Shown here piece after piece: positions 1 to 7,573 of a stretch of 64,000 bases of DNA. Source of the stretch: Pannonibacter sp051860505 (GTDB lineage: Bacteria > Pseudomonadota > Alphaproteobacteria > Rhizobiales > Stappiaceae). Below the pieces are notes generated by a model. The model searched no databases and was not told the DNA's origin. It worked only from the letters and a program-made list of their open reading frames with translations. The stretch is taken from NCBI RefSeq assembly GCF_051860505.1, contig NZ_JBHYDX010000003.1, forward strand, positions 124,001 to 188,000, written 5' to 3'. Within the stretch, counting starts at the first letter, position 1, and each line of letters starts with the position of its first letter. The translations under genes were made by a program, and so were the position numbers.

Positions 1-10
1 AATAAGCATC

Positions 11-43
11 AGACGCGTCCCTGACCGGTCCGGGACGCGTCTT
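11..43. terminator. Hairpin downstream of the GST gene
   Basis: An 11-bp inverted repeat (AGACGCGTCCC at 11-21, GGGACGCGTCT at 32-42) encloses a 10-nt loop. It lies just beyond the stop of the minus-strand glutathione transferase gene. Neither strand has a good T-run, so this may be a factor-assisted terminator or an RNA 3'-end stabiliser. Confidence 0.5.
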
Positions 44-59
44 GACTGATTGATCCGGC

Positions 60-737
60 TCACGCCTTGCGCAGGTCTTCCAGGATGGTGCCGGCGGCGC
101 GGACTTCGTCTTCGTGCGGTGCATCGCGCCAGGGTTCAGCAAGGGCGGCCTCGAACCAGGAAGTCATGCCGGCCAAAGCCAGCATGGCGGCGATATAGCC
201 GCTGGCAGCGGCGGAGAGACTGGGGGAGTAGGTGCGGGCGCGGAAAACCACAGGCGCATAAAAGGCGTCGGCGGCGGTGAAGCGGTCACCGGCCAGGAAC
301 GGCCCGCCAAAGCGGGAAAGACCTTCCTGCCAGATCGCATCGATCCGGGACCAGTCCCGCGCCACCTCTGGGCTGACCTCATTCAGCTGCACCTTCAGGC
401 CGCAGTTCATGCTGCACATGGAACGAAGGGCCTGGAAACCGGAATGCATTTCAGCGGCGATCGAGCGGGCAAAGGCGCGAGCTTCGCGGTCTGCCGGCCA
501 GACCGTCGGATGCCCCTCGGCCAGATACTCGCTGATGGCGAGCGAATCCCAGACGATGATCTCGCCATCCACAAGGCAGGGAACCTTGCCTGTCGGCGAG
601 ACGGCAGCGACGCTCTTCCAGGCATCGCTGCCGAAGGGGACGAGCTGTTCCTCGAAGGGAATGCCGAGTTCGCGCATCAGCAGCCAGGGCCGCAGCGACC
701 AGGAGGAATAGTTCTTGTTGCCAATGAACAGGCGCAT
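60..737 (-). CDS. Glutathione S-transferase family protein
   Basis: A 225-aa protein of standard GST length. The N-terminal thioredoxin-like half begins MRLFIGNKNYSSWSLRPWL, with the Ser of the SSWSLRP segment placed as the usual glutathione-activating residue. A Pro-containing cis-Pro strand (GKVPCLVDG) and an ESxAI-like segment (WDSLAISEYLAE) follow, and the second half is all-helical. By family it conjugates glutathione to electrophiles in the cytosol or is a related thiol transferase; the substrate cannot be read from sequence. The start ATG at 737 is preceded by a purine-rich AGGAGATCCCTG segment. It lies 46 bp downstream of a LysR gene on the same strand, so the two may be cotranscribed. 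Confidence 0.9.
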   Translation of the reverse strand: MRLFIGNKNYSSWSLRPWLLMRELGIPFEEQLVPFGSDAWKSVAAVSPTGKVPCLVDGEIIVWDSLAISEYLAEGHPTVWPADREARAFARSIAAEMHSGFQALRSMCSMNCGLKVQLNEVSPEVARDWSRIDAIWQEGLSRFGGPFLAGDRFTAADAFYAPVVFRARTYSPSLSAAASGYIAAMLALAGMTSWFEAALAEPWRDAPHEDEVRAAGTILEDLRKA

Positions 738-783
738 GGCAGGGATCTCCTAGAAAGACAAACGGCGAGCGAGCGGTGTTAGA

Positions 784-1665
784 TTACTCGGCGGCCAGGG
801 GCACAGACAGATTGTCGAGTGAAGAAATGATGTGTTCGACCAGGGCCTCGGTGACCCGCGAGCGCTGATGCCAGGAGCGCATCACGGCGATCTCGCATTC
901 AGGCAGCTTGGGGAAACCATCGGCCTCGCTGAGAACGCGCATGCCGGGGCGCAGGGCCGATTCCGGCAGCACGGACACCGCAAGACCGGCCAGAACCGCC
1001 GCGCCGACGGCGGTCGAGTTCCAGCTTGAGTACAGCAATCGGTGCTCGCGCTGGATCGAGGTGAGCGCGGACAGGGCAGCGCGGCGCCAGTTGCAGGTGC
1101 CCCGGCCAAGCGCCAGCGGCAGCACGTCCTCGTTCTCGACCGCATGGCGCGCCGAGACGACCCACAGCAAGGGTTCACGCCGGATGACCTCGTCCCGCTG
1201 TGGCCGGTCCGGCTTTTCGACGTGGGTGATGATGGCGACATCCAGCTCGTTGGCCGAGACCAGATCGATCAGGTTGGAGGTCGGCGCACAGACCACACTG
1301 ACCTCGGCCTTGGGATTGGAGCGTGAGAACCGGGCCAGAATTTCGGGCAGGAACCGGTCGGCATAGTCGTCCGGCGTGCCGAGCCGGACGCAGCCCTGCA
1401 CCTCGGTTTCGTCGAAGACGGCGAGGGTCTCGTCATTCAGCTGCACGAGGCGGCGGGCATAATGCAGCAGCTTCTCGCCATCTTCGGTCAGGCGCGACAT
1501 GCGCCCTTCGCGGACAAAGATCGGCCGGCCGATGCGCTCTTCCAGCCGTCGCATCTGCATGGAGACGGCGGACTGGGTCTTGTGCACGACCTCGGCGGCG
1601 CGGGTGAAACTGCCATATTCGGCGATGGCGACAAAAGTCCGCAGCTGATCGAGATCCAGCATCAT
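784..1665 (-). CDS. LysR-family transcriptional regulator
   Basis: About 293 aa. The N-terminal winged helix-turn-helix is typical (LDQLRTFVAIAEYGSFTRAA, then QSAVSMQMRRLEERIGRPIF) and is followed by a periplasmic-binding-protein-like effector domain. The start is set at one of two adjacent ATGs (1665 or 1662) because GGGAGAGA lies directly upstream; an upstream in-frame start at 1704 adds 13 atypical residues. It is divergent from a DUF1127 gene at 1910. The space between them holds a palindrome of LysR T-N11-A form (1746-1760), so autoregulation and control of the DUF1127 gene are likely. LysR next to a DUF1127 gene is a common alphaproteobacterial arrangement. The effector is unknown. Confidence 0.9.
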   Translation of the reverse strand: MMLDLDQLRTFVAIAEYGSFTRAAEVVHKTQSAVSMQMRRLEERIGRPIFVREGRMSRLTEDGEKLLHYARRLVQLNDETLAVFDETEVQGCVRLGTPDDYADRFLPEILARFSRSNPKAEVSVVCAPTSNLIDLVSANELDVAIITHVEKPDRPQRDEVIRREPLLWVVSARHAVENEDVLPLALGRGTCNWRRAALSALTSIQREHRLLYSSWNSTAVGAAVLAGLAVSVLPESALRPGMRVLSEADGFPKLPECEIAVMRSWHQRSRVTEALVEHIISSLDNLSVPLAAE

Positions 1666-1745
1666 TCTCTCCCGAGCGCCCGCATGCAACAGCAATCCTG
1701 GCAAGGAACTGGCGACGCGAGGGCAATTGAGACTGACTTCAGAGT

Positions 1746-1760
1746 ATCACAAAACGTGAT
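1746..1760. promoter_or_regulatory. Putative LysR operator
   Basis: A perfect palindrome ATCAC-AAAAC-GTGAT containing T-N11-A (T1747 to A1759), the general LysR box pattern. It lies between the divergent LysR and DUF1127 genes. Assignment to this LysR is inferred from position. Confidence 0.55.
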
Positions 1761-1869
1761 TGAACCCATAAGAAACATTCGTTGGATCAATTCATTCAAG
1801 ATCGGCATTGTCGCGACATCGGCAACGGACTCCCAGCCGCCGCCGGTTCCAAAGATGAAGAACTGTTTG

Positions 1870-1890
1870 TTCGGAAAAGCGTTTTCCGAA
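1870..1890 (+). promoter_or_regulatory. 5'-UTR stem-loop ahead of the DUF1127 gene
   Basis: A perfect 9-bp inverted repeat, TTCGGAAAA / TTTTCCGAA, with a 3-nt GCG loop. It ends a few bases before the GAAGGAG ribosome-binding site of the gene starting at 1910. It could be a protein operator or an RNA hairpin that affects translation. Confidence 0.4.
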
Positions 1891-1909
1891 GACGAAGGAG
1901 ATTTGTGTC

Positions 1910-2257
1910 ATGTACGCCCTTGCCCTTGCCCCGCTGATCAGCCGGCTCTCCGGTTTCGTCGCGAACGGGTGGCGTGCATTCCGCAATCGCCGTCAGATTG
2001 CCGAACTGACCACCTGGACCGATGAGCAACTGCGCGACATCGGCCTGACCCGGGGGGATGTTCGAGCAGCGATGGGAACACCGTTGTTCGCGGATCCATC
2101 GGCAGTCCTGGTAGATGGCCGTTCGTCGAAAGACTTTGCCAAAGCCTATGGTAAGCCCGAACCGCGCGGCGAACTCGGCGGTGCCGTGATCATCGACCTC
2201 GGTGCGATCTCAGCCACCCGGACTGCGCCTTCGGCGCCGGTGCGTCTCGCCGTGTAA
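1910..2257 (+). CDS. DUF1127 domain protein
   Basis: A 115-aa protein. Residues about 20-50 carry the DUF1127 core (Arg-rich helix, then RQIAELTTWTDEQLRDIGL and TRGDVRAAM). Small DUF1127 proteins are abundant in Rhizobiales and some bind RNA and affect small-RNA turnover or phosphate metabolism; whether this longer one does is unknown. The C-terminal 60 residues have no recognisable domain. A strong GAAGGAG site precedes the ATG. The gene is transcribed away from a LysR regulator and is followed by a strong intrinsic terminator. Confidence 0.85.
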   Translation: MYALALAPLISRLSGFVANGWRAFRNRRQIAELTTWTDEQLRDIGLTRGDVRAAMGTPLFADPSAVLVDGRSSKDFAKAYGKPEPRGELGGAVIIDLGAISATRTAPSAPVRLAV

Positions 2258-2357
2258 CCCCTGTTTCTCCCGGATGTTGCCGGCCCGTTTCCCCCGCAGC
2301 CGGCCGGCAGCGACCAAACCTGCAGCCCCGTCGGCGATTGCCTTGCCGACATTGCCT

Positions 2358-2386
2358 GGCCCGCCTTTACCGGCGGGCCTTTTTTT
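2358..2386 (+). terminator. Rho-independent terminator of the DUF1127 gene
   Basis: Stem GGCCCGCC (2358-2365) pairs with GGCGGGCC (2372-2379) around a 6-nt loop, followed by seven T residues. Confidence 0.9.
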
Positions 2387-2475
2387 ACGCAGGTGTTGGA
2401 TGAGAGGGGACTACCCCAATCGCCATCCTGACAGGTCCCGGCACAAGGCCGGGGCGGCGCGGGAAGGGAGGTTAG

Positions 2476-2533
2476 GGCTTTATCCTGCTGCGCGCTTGCG
2501 CGGCGGCTTTATCCTGCTGCGCGCTTGCGCGGC
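2476..2533. repeat. 29-bp perfect tandem duplication at the end of the EAL gene
   Basis: Positions 2476-2504 and 2505-2533 are identical 29-bp units. The second unit contains the stop codon and last codons (Arg-Lys-Arg-Ala-Ala-Gly) of the minus-strand EAL gene, and the first is an untranslated copy immediately past the stop. Confidence 0.95.
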
Positions 2534-4062
2534 GCGGGTGCCGGAGCGCCTTGCAGGACTTCGGCGCGGACAGGGCGCGGCGGGGAGAACAGGAAGCCTT
2601 GGGCGAGCTTCAGGTCGGCATCCAGGAGTTCGAGCACCTGGGACTCGGTCTCGACATGGTCGCCGATCAGTTCCATGCCGTAGCGGCCGAGGAGATCGCC
2701 GAAATCGGCCGGATGAATATGACCGTGATCGGTTGGGCGGCGGCCAATGAGATAGTCGGCATTCAGCTTGGCAAAGCGGAAGCCGCGCTCGGCCAGAGCC
2801 CGGAAGTCCATCTTCAGGTCGTGGATCTGGTCAACCGAGAAGCGGAACCCGAGTTCGGCCAGGGCGGCCAGGCTTTCCATCTCGACGACGCCCATCTGGG
2901 CGACATCGTCCTGCGTGAACTCGAATATCAGCAACTCGCCGAAATTCTTGTTGGCGCGGACAAACTCAAGGAAGCCGGGGAAGAATGTCTCGTCCACCAG
3001 CGACAAAGAAGAGATGTTGCAGAACAGGGCAACATCGCGGTTGCGGGTTGCCAGCCGGCGAACGACCTGCACCGAGCGGAACAGCAACAGGTTGTCGATG
3101 CGCGGCACGAGGCCGGCGCGCAGCGCTTCCGGCAGGAACACCGAGGCTTCGAGCATCTCGCCATTGGTGTCGCGGATGCGGGTCAGGCTCTCGTAGTATT
3201 TTACCCGGCGCTGCGGCAGCGTCACGATCGGCTGCAGGAACAGGTCAACCCGGTTGGCATTGAGCGCCGCCCGGATCAGTTCGCGCATCGCCGGATCGGA
3301 CTGCGGTTCCTGCTGCATTGGCGGAAGGTCGCCCAGAACCGGCTCCATCCGCGAAACACCGCCAATTTCATAGGACTGGGGCTGATTCTGGTACGGGGCC
3401 TGCTGCTGGGGGTGAGGCTGGTACGGCTGATGACCGGCATGCTGCTGGCCGGAATTCTGCAGACCGGGATGCTGCATCATCGGCTGCGGGTCCGGTGCAT
3501 AGCCGGCCGGCTGCGGCATGTAGCCGGGAGCCGGCTGCTGGTACATCTGTGGATGCGGTTGGTAGCCGGCCTGGGGCAGGGACTGCTGCGGCATCGGCTG
3601 GCCATAGGGCGCATTGGGGTGATACGCCAGTTCGGCCATCTGCTGCGGCGCAGCCAGAGCTTGCTGGTCCTCGATCCGGGTTTCCATGTCGGACATGGCC
3701 TCGGCCATCTGCTTGACCAGGGTGCCGAGCACCTCGATCTCGGCAAACAGCGGGTCAATGGCCTCCCGGGTGCGGCGCGGCACGGTGTGTTCAACGCCGG
3801 TCAGACGTCCCTCGAGATTGGTGACATCGTCATCGATCTCGGCGAGACGGTCCTCGAGACGGTCCACCGCTTCAGCCACTTCGCCGCGCTCCCGCGAGCG
3901 GCTGAGCAGGACCTGTACCAAGATCATGGTGCACAAAAGCGCGAGCGACAGGGACAACGCCTCGCCGGGCGGGCGGCCAAACTGGAACACCAGGACAGCC
4001 GCCGACGACAGGGCAATGACGCCCATGCAGATCAGAATGAGAAGGGTTGTCCCGCGCCCCAT
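2509..4062 (-). CDS. TipF-like membrane EAL-domain protein, probably non-catalytic
   Basis: A 517-aa protein with two membrane helices (about residues 6-28 and 35-53), a charged coiled coil (55-135), a Pro/Gln/Tyr/His-rich linker (about 145-250) and an EAL domain (about 255-500). Signature residues are altered. EAL is ESL (291-293), the usual DD pair is Asp-Gln (411-412), the Glu of the EGVET motif is Asp (GDHVET, 468-472) and the Glu of the TE pair is Gln (384). It is therefore unlikely to hydrolyse cyclic di-GMP but may bind it. The architecture matches Caulobacter TipF, which places the flagellum; this function is inferred. The region upstream carries three TTAAC sites. The stop codon lies in a tandem duplication. 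Confidence 0.8.
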   Translation of the reverse strand: MGRGTTLLILICMGVIALSSAAVLVFQFGRPPGEALSLSLALLCTMILVQVLLSRSRERGEVAEAVDRLEDRLAEIDDDVTNLEGRLTGVEHTVPRRTREAIDPLFAEIEVLGTLVKQMAEAMSDMETRIEDQQALAAPQQMAELAYHPNAPYGQPMPQQSLPQAGYQPHPQMYQQPAPGYMPQPAGYAPDPQPMMQHPGLQNSGQQHAGHQPYQPHPQQQAPYQNQPQSYEIGGVSRMEPVLGDLPPMQQEPQSDPAMRELIRAALNANRVDLFLQPIVTLPQRRVKYYESLTRIRDTNGEMLEASVFLPEALRAGLVPRIDNLLLFRSVQVVRRLATRNRDVALFCNISSLSLVDETFFPGFLEFVRANKNFGELLIFEFTQDDVAQMGVVEMESLAALAELGFRFSVDQIHDLKMDFRALAERGFRFAKLNADYLIGRRPTDHGHIHPADFGDLLGRYGMELIGDHVETESQVLELLDADLKLAQGFLFSPPRPVRAEVLQGAPAPAPRKRAAG

Positions 4063-4339
4063 ATTGTTTTGTCGAACCCGCCCCGAATCAAGATTGTGTT
4101 AACGATTTTGCCCCAACGGGCTGCGGCTTCCGAGCCTTCCTGCTGCAGCACAAGGCAATTTTTGCCTATTGTCCCCGGTTAACGCACGATGCTGGCGCTC
4201 TGGCCATACGGCCCAGCATGGCACAGGTTAACGATTTCCGCTTTTCATTTTGCCGCCTCGGTTCTAGCCTTCCCCTGGGGGAATTCTGGGGAGGACTTCA
4301 CCCCGCTCGATCTCAACCGCAAGAACGGGGGACGGCGGC
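4063..4339. other. Divergent intergenic region with three TTAAC sites
   Basis: 277 bp between the divergent EAL gene and the gene at 4340, with no credible gene of its own. It contains TTAACG at 4099, 4179 and 4228, two of them within the longer shared string GTTAACGATTT. These resemble CtrA half-sites, but no TTAA-N7-TTAA full site was seen. Confidence 0.5.
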
Positions 4340-5272
4340 ATGGAAGAAACGGGTGTGCAGGACGGCACAAGGCCCGCTGAAGCGGCGCATGGACGCCGGG
4401 CAGCCGAGGCCACTTCCGGCAGGGTTATGCAAGGTCATCGGGGAACTGGACGTCCTGTTCGGCCGCCCGGACAGGACCTCGCCGGACAGGATCTTACCCG
4501 ACAGGGCCTTGCCGGACAGGACCTTGACGCGACTGCGGGGGACGCGGACGAACAGAGCCCCAATGTTGCGATCAGTGCGGGGCCGGACCCTGCGCCCGAA
4601 GCCGATCTTGTCCGCCTTGCCCTGCACAAGATCCTCACCAGCCCCGAATTTGCTTCTGCCGACCAGTTGCGCGCCTTTCTGCGCTATGTGGTCGAGGCGG
4701 CTGTGAACGCGCAAGGGCAGGGGCCCGGACATGGAAATGGACAGGGACATGGACTGGGACAGGGGGCCGGACAGGGGCATGGACAGGGACCTGGGCAGAC
4801 CGTGGCCCTCAAAGGCTACACGATAGCGACGGAGGCGCTGGGGCGCGGGGCGGATTTCAATCCGACGACGGATCCGATCGTCCGCGTCGAGGCAGCCCGT
4901 CTGCGCAAGCGGCTGCAGGAGTATTATGCCGGCACCGGGCGTGACGATCCGATCCGCATCGACATCCCGAAGGGCTCCTATGCCCCGCAGTTCGTGCTGC
5001 CGCTAAGCGAGCAACCCGTCGATGAACGGGCGGAAGAGCCGACGCAGGCCGCAGCCCCTGGCATCAGGGGGGCGGCCCGGCGCGGCGAGGAACGGGGGCC
5101 CTTCCGGCCGCTTGGCCGGCCGTCTGCCGTGCCCGGGACGGGCTGGACCCAGGCGGCGGCGGACAGATCCAGCTCGATGACACTGGCCCGTTTGCTCTCT
5201 GAACGTCCCGATCTGGTCGGCGTGGTCGCCGTGGTGTCTTTCGCGGCCGGGCTGGTGATCGGCCGGTTCTGA
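4340..5272 (+). CDS. Membrane-anchored protein with a conserved N-terminal domain of adenylate cyclase/TPR-type proteins
   Basis: A 310-aa protein of unknown function. Residues about 85-230 match the conserved block found at the start of many rhizobial class III adenylate cyclase-like and TPR proteins: LHKILTSPEFASADQLRAFL, then LKGYTIATEALGRGADFNP, DPIVRVEAARLRKRLQEYY and RIDIPKGSYAPQF. Here no cyclase or TPR follows. The protein ends in a single hydrophobic helix (DLVGVVAVVSFAAGLVIGRF), so it is probably tail-anchored. Two low-complexity insertions are encoded by DNA repeats: four 15-bp units near the N terminus and a run of Gly-X dipeptides that splits the conserved block. A GGGGGA purine run precedes the ATG. 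Confidence 0.7.
   Translation: MEETGVQDGTRPAEAAHGRRAAEATSGRVMQGHRGTGRPVRPPGQDLAGQDLTRQGLAGQDLDATAGDADEQSPNVAISAGPDPAPEADLVRLALHKILTSPEFASADQLRAFLRYVVEAAVNAQGQGPGHGNGQGHGLGQGAGQGHGQGPGQTVALKGYTIATEALGRGADFNPTTDPIVRVEAARLRKRLQEYYAGTGRDDPIRIDIPKGSYAPQFVLPLSEQPVDERAEEPTQAAAPGIRGAARRGEERGPFRPLGRPSAVPGTGWTQAAADRSSSMTLARLLSERPDLVGVVAVVSFAAGLVIGRF
4467..4526 (+). repeat. Four tandem 15-bp units
   Basis: Four consecutive 15-bp copies close to CCGGACAGGACCTTG (4467-4481, 4482-4496, 4497-4511, 4512-4526). They are in frame and encode repeated Gly-Gln-Asp-Leu-Ala-like pentapeptides. Confidence 0.9.
4715..4798 (+). repeat. Fourteen tandem hexamers encoding Gly-X dipeptides
   Basis: Hexamers of the form GGNNNN (commonly GGACAG or GGACAT) run in frame for 84 bp and encode Gly followed by Gln, His, Asn, Leu, Ala or Pro. 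The array falls where related proteins have only a short turn between two conserved helices. Confidence 0.9.
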
Positions 5273-5275
5273 GCC

Positions 5276-5294
5276 CTGGCGCCTCGCCAGTTTT
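5276..5294 (+). terminator. Small intrinsic terminator
   Basis: Stem CTGGCG (5276-5281) / CGCCAG (5285-5290) with a CCT loop and TTTT, directly after the stop codon at 5272. Confidence 0.6.
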
Positions 5295-5480
5295 CACCCT
5301 GTCATGCAAGCGGGGGACGGGCGGCGCCGTGCGTCCGCCCGCCGGTTTCCGCGACAAAGCCGGCCAGCCTGCAAAGTGAAGGGCCGACAACGCTTTGTTT
5401 ACCCTGTTCGATGAATGTTGGAGCACAAACATCGACAATCCTGCCGCATGGATCACCACAATAACGGGAGTAACCCGGGC

Positions 5481-6920
5481 ATGGGGAGCATACCGGACCT
5501 GCATGGGTCCCTCCAAGTTCGTGTCCTTGACGCGACGACGGCTGATGCAATGCGCGCGGCCACGGTTTGCGCGAAATTGCCCGGAGCCGTCGCCGAGCCC
5601 ATCCTTTATGCCGATGCGCGCCAGTGTCTGGAGGATCTTGCGCTCCAGCCGACCGATGTGTTGGTGCTGGACATCGAGACGATTGGCGGCGACGACGCCC
5701 TGTCCCGCTTTGCCGTGCGCTGTCCGAGCGCGGTCATCATTGCCGTCAGCGCAGAAGGCTCGATGACCCGGGCGCTGAACGCAATGCGGGCCGGCGCGCA
5801 TGATTTTCTCGCCAAGCCCTATTCGCTCGAGACCTTGACACAGAAGGTCCAGGCGCAGCTCGACATGCAGCGTGGCCGTTTCCATTCGTCGGGTCCGCGC
5901 AGATCCCCGGATCAGGCGGCTGCGCCTGCACCGGAAACGGGCCAGCCGCTGGGCCGCTTCAGCAGCCAGTCGCAGGCCATGCGCCAGCTCTATGCGACGA
6001 TCCGGCGGCTTGCACCGTCCGATGCCCCTGTTTTCATTACCGGTGAGGCCGGCACCGGCAAGACCCTGTGCGCGGAGGCGATCCACGGCCAGTCCGGCCG
6101 CAGCGGCGCGCGTCTTGTCAGCATCAATTGCGCCAGCCTCAGCGCCGATGAACTCGAGGCCGAACTGTTCGGCGGACTTGCCGCCGGCCGTAGCGGGCAG
6201 TCCGACCTGCTCAGCGCCTGCGATGGTGGCACGCTGCATCTGGACGAGATCTGCGACATGGAACCGGCCCTGCAGAGCCGCCTCCTGCGCGTGCTGCAGA
6301 CCGGCACGGTGCCTTCGCCCGCGACGGGCAAGGATCTGGATGTCGATGTCCGGGTCGTCAGCACCACCAGCCGCGATCCGCTGGCGGAGATCGCCGCCGG
6401 GCGGCTGCGCGAGGATCTATATTACCGCCTGCATGTCCTGCCGGTGCAGGTGCCGCCGCTGCGCGACCGTCGCGACGACATCCTGCCGTTGGCGCTCGGG
6501 TTCCTGGCGCGGTTTGCCGCCGAGGAGGGGCGCTCGTTCCGCAGCTTTGATGCCGATGCCGAAGCCCGGCTCCTGAGCTATGCCTGGCCGGGCAATGTGC
6601 GCCAGCTGGAAAACACCATCCGCCAGATTGTCGTCATGAATGAGGCAGTGACCGTCGGCTATGACATGCTGCCGCTGATGATCCGCGACACGTTCAGCCG
6701 TGCCCGCCTGCCGGTCGAGGACCTGCGCGACCGGCATAGGCCTGTGCGTCCACTGCGCCCGCATTCCAGCATCGAGCCGCTGTGGGCACAGGAGCGGCGC
6801 ATCATCGAGGATGCCCTCGATGCCTTTGACGGCAACATCGCCCTGGCTGCGGCCGCGCTGGAAATCAGTCCGTCGACCATCTATCGCAAGCGCCAGTCCT
6901 GGTCCGAGCGGCTGCAATGA
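5481..6920 (+). CDS. NtrC-family response regulator lacking GAFTGA
   Basis: About 479 aa from the ATG at 5481, chosen because GGGAG lies 10 nt upstream and the receiver starts soon after; in-frame ATGs at 5415 and 5448 are alternatives without a clear ribosome site. Counting from 5481: receiver 12-125 with phosphoacceptor Asp64 (VLVLDIE) and Lys112; AAA+ domain with Walker A GEAGTGKT (188-195), Walker B GGTLHLDEI (249-257) and arginine-finger region LREDLYYRL (309-317); C-terminal Fis-type helix-turn-helix (about 445-479). The sigma-54 loop GAFTGA is absent: the segment after ELFG reads GLAAGRSGQ and is shortened. It probably cannot remodel sigma-54 polymerase in the usual way. Its stop overlaps the next gene's start. 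Confidence 0.85.
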   Translation: MGSIPDLHGSLQVRVLDATTADAMRAATVCAKLPGAVAEPILYADARQCLEDLALQPTDVLVLDIETIGGDDALSRFAVRCPSAVIIAVSAEGSMTRALNAMRAGAHDFLAKPYSLETLTQKVQAQLDMQRGRFHSSGPRRSPDQAAAPAPETGQPLGRFSSQSQAMRQLYATIRRLAPSDAPVFITGEAGTGKTLCAEAIHGQSGRSGARLVSINCASLSADELEAELFGGLAAGRSGQSDLLSACDGGTLHLDEICDMEPALQSRLLRVLQTGTVPSPATGKDLDVDVRVVSTTSRDPLAEIAAGRLREDLYYRLHVLPVQVPPLRDRRDDILPLALGFLARFAAEEGRSFRSFDADAEARLLSYAWPGNVRQLENTIRQIVVMNEAVTVGYDMLPLMIRDTFSRARLPVEDLRDRHRPVRPLRPHSSIEPLWAQERRIIEDALDAFDGNIALAAAALEISPSTIYRKRQSWSERLQ

Positions 6921-7318
6921 GCAAGCCGGAAGACGCTGGCAATGGCCTGACAGCGGAGCTGGACAAGCTGCAAGGCCAATGGCGGCAGGTTCGTTTCGAG
7001 GAAAACGGCGTCGTCAATCCGCCCGACACCCATGGCGCGCCGGAGGCGATCACCACCATCACGGGGACGCGGTTCCTTGTCGGTGTTCCGGACGGACCGA
7101 CGTTGCTGGAAGGCAGCTTCACCCTGGATCCCGCGACAGTGCCGAAATCGATAACCTGGGTTGATGCCATCGGCGAGGACGCCGGCAAGAGCCTTCCGGC
7201 CATCTACGACCTCACCGACACCCAGTTTGTCTTCGTGGCAGCCGATGAAGGCATGGAGCGACCGGCAGCCTTTCGGTCCGGGCCGGGCCTGACGCTGCGG
7301 GGCTTCCTTCGTCTCTAG
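6917..7318 (+). CDS. TIGR03067-like small lipocalin-fold protein
   Basis: A 133-aa protein with no signal peptide. The sequence follows the TIGR03067 pattern: LDKLQGQWRQVRFEENG at the N terminus, then TRFLV, LLEGSFTLDPATVPKSITW, a Gly-Lys-containing loop, IYDLTDTQFVFVAA and RPAAFRSGPG. The family is best known from Planctomycetes, is predicted to form an eight-stranded lipocalin-like barrel, and has no established function. The ATG overlaps the stop of the upstream NtrC-like regulator (ATGA), so the two are translationally coupled and probably work together. An intrinsic terminator follows. Confidence 0.75.
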   Translation: MSKPEDAGNGLTAELDKLQGQWRQVRFEENGVVNPPDTHGAPEAITTITGTRFLVGVPDGPTLLEGSFTLDPATVPKSITWVDAIGEDAGKSLPAIYDLTDTQFVFVAADEGMERPAAFRSGPGLTLRGFLRL

Positions 7319-7364
7319 GGGCCGATCTCACGCCCGCCGGTTCCCTTAACCCTGATCTGTCGTG

Positions 7365-7396
7365 AATGGCCGTGCACCCAGCGCGGCCATTTTTTT
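7365..7396 (+). terminator. Rho-independent terminator
   Basis: ATGGCCG (7366-7372) pairs with CGGCCAT (7384-7390) and is followed by a run of T. It ends the regulator/TIGR03067 unit and insulates groESL. Confidence 0.85.
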
Positions 7397-7410
7397 GCGC
7401 CATCGATCCA

Positions 7411-7439
7411 TTGACAAGGCAAGGGACCGAACCTACATC
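7411..7439 (+). promoter_or_regulatory. groESL promoter (sigma-70 type)
   Basis: TTGACA at 7411-7416 and TACATC at 7434-7439 with 17-bp spacing. The predicted start of transcription falls at the edge of the CIRCE element. Confidence 0.75.
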
Positions 7440-7448
7440 GTGGTCGCG

Positions 7449-7475
7449 TTAGCACTCGCTGTTGAGGAGTGCTAA
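7449..7475. promoter_or_regulatory. CIRCE element (HrcA operator)
   Basis: A perfect consensus inverted repeat TTAGCACTC-N9-GAGTGCTAA. It lies immediately downstream of the -10 box and 98 nt before groES, so HrcA repression of groESL is expected. Confidence 0.98.
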
Positions 7476-7573
7476 CAGGACGCGGGATTAAACCCGTGCT
7501 CTCTCGAGCCATCAACATAGTGGATTGCGTGCTGCTTCATATGGGGGCACGCCGCATGAGAGGAAAAAGCCAA

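Noticed and set aside
2551..4182. 543-codon plus-strand frame across the EAL gene
   Set aside because: Antisense shadow of a well-supported gene, with Leu/Gln/His-rich low-complexity translation.
4047..4706. Alternative frame through the 15-bp repeats (Pro-Asp-Arg rich)
   Set aside because: The frame starting at 4340 carries the conserved domain and runs on to 5272; this one ends within it.
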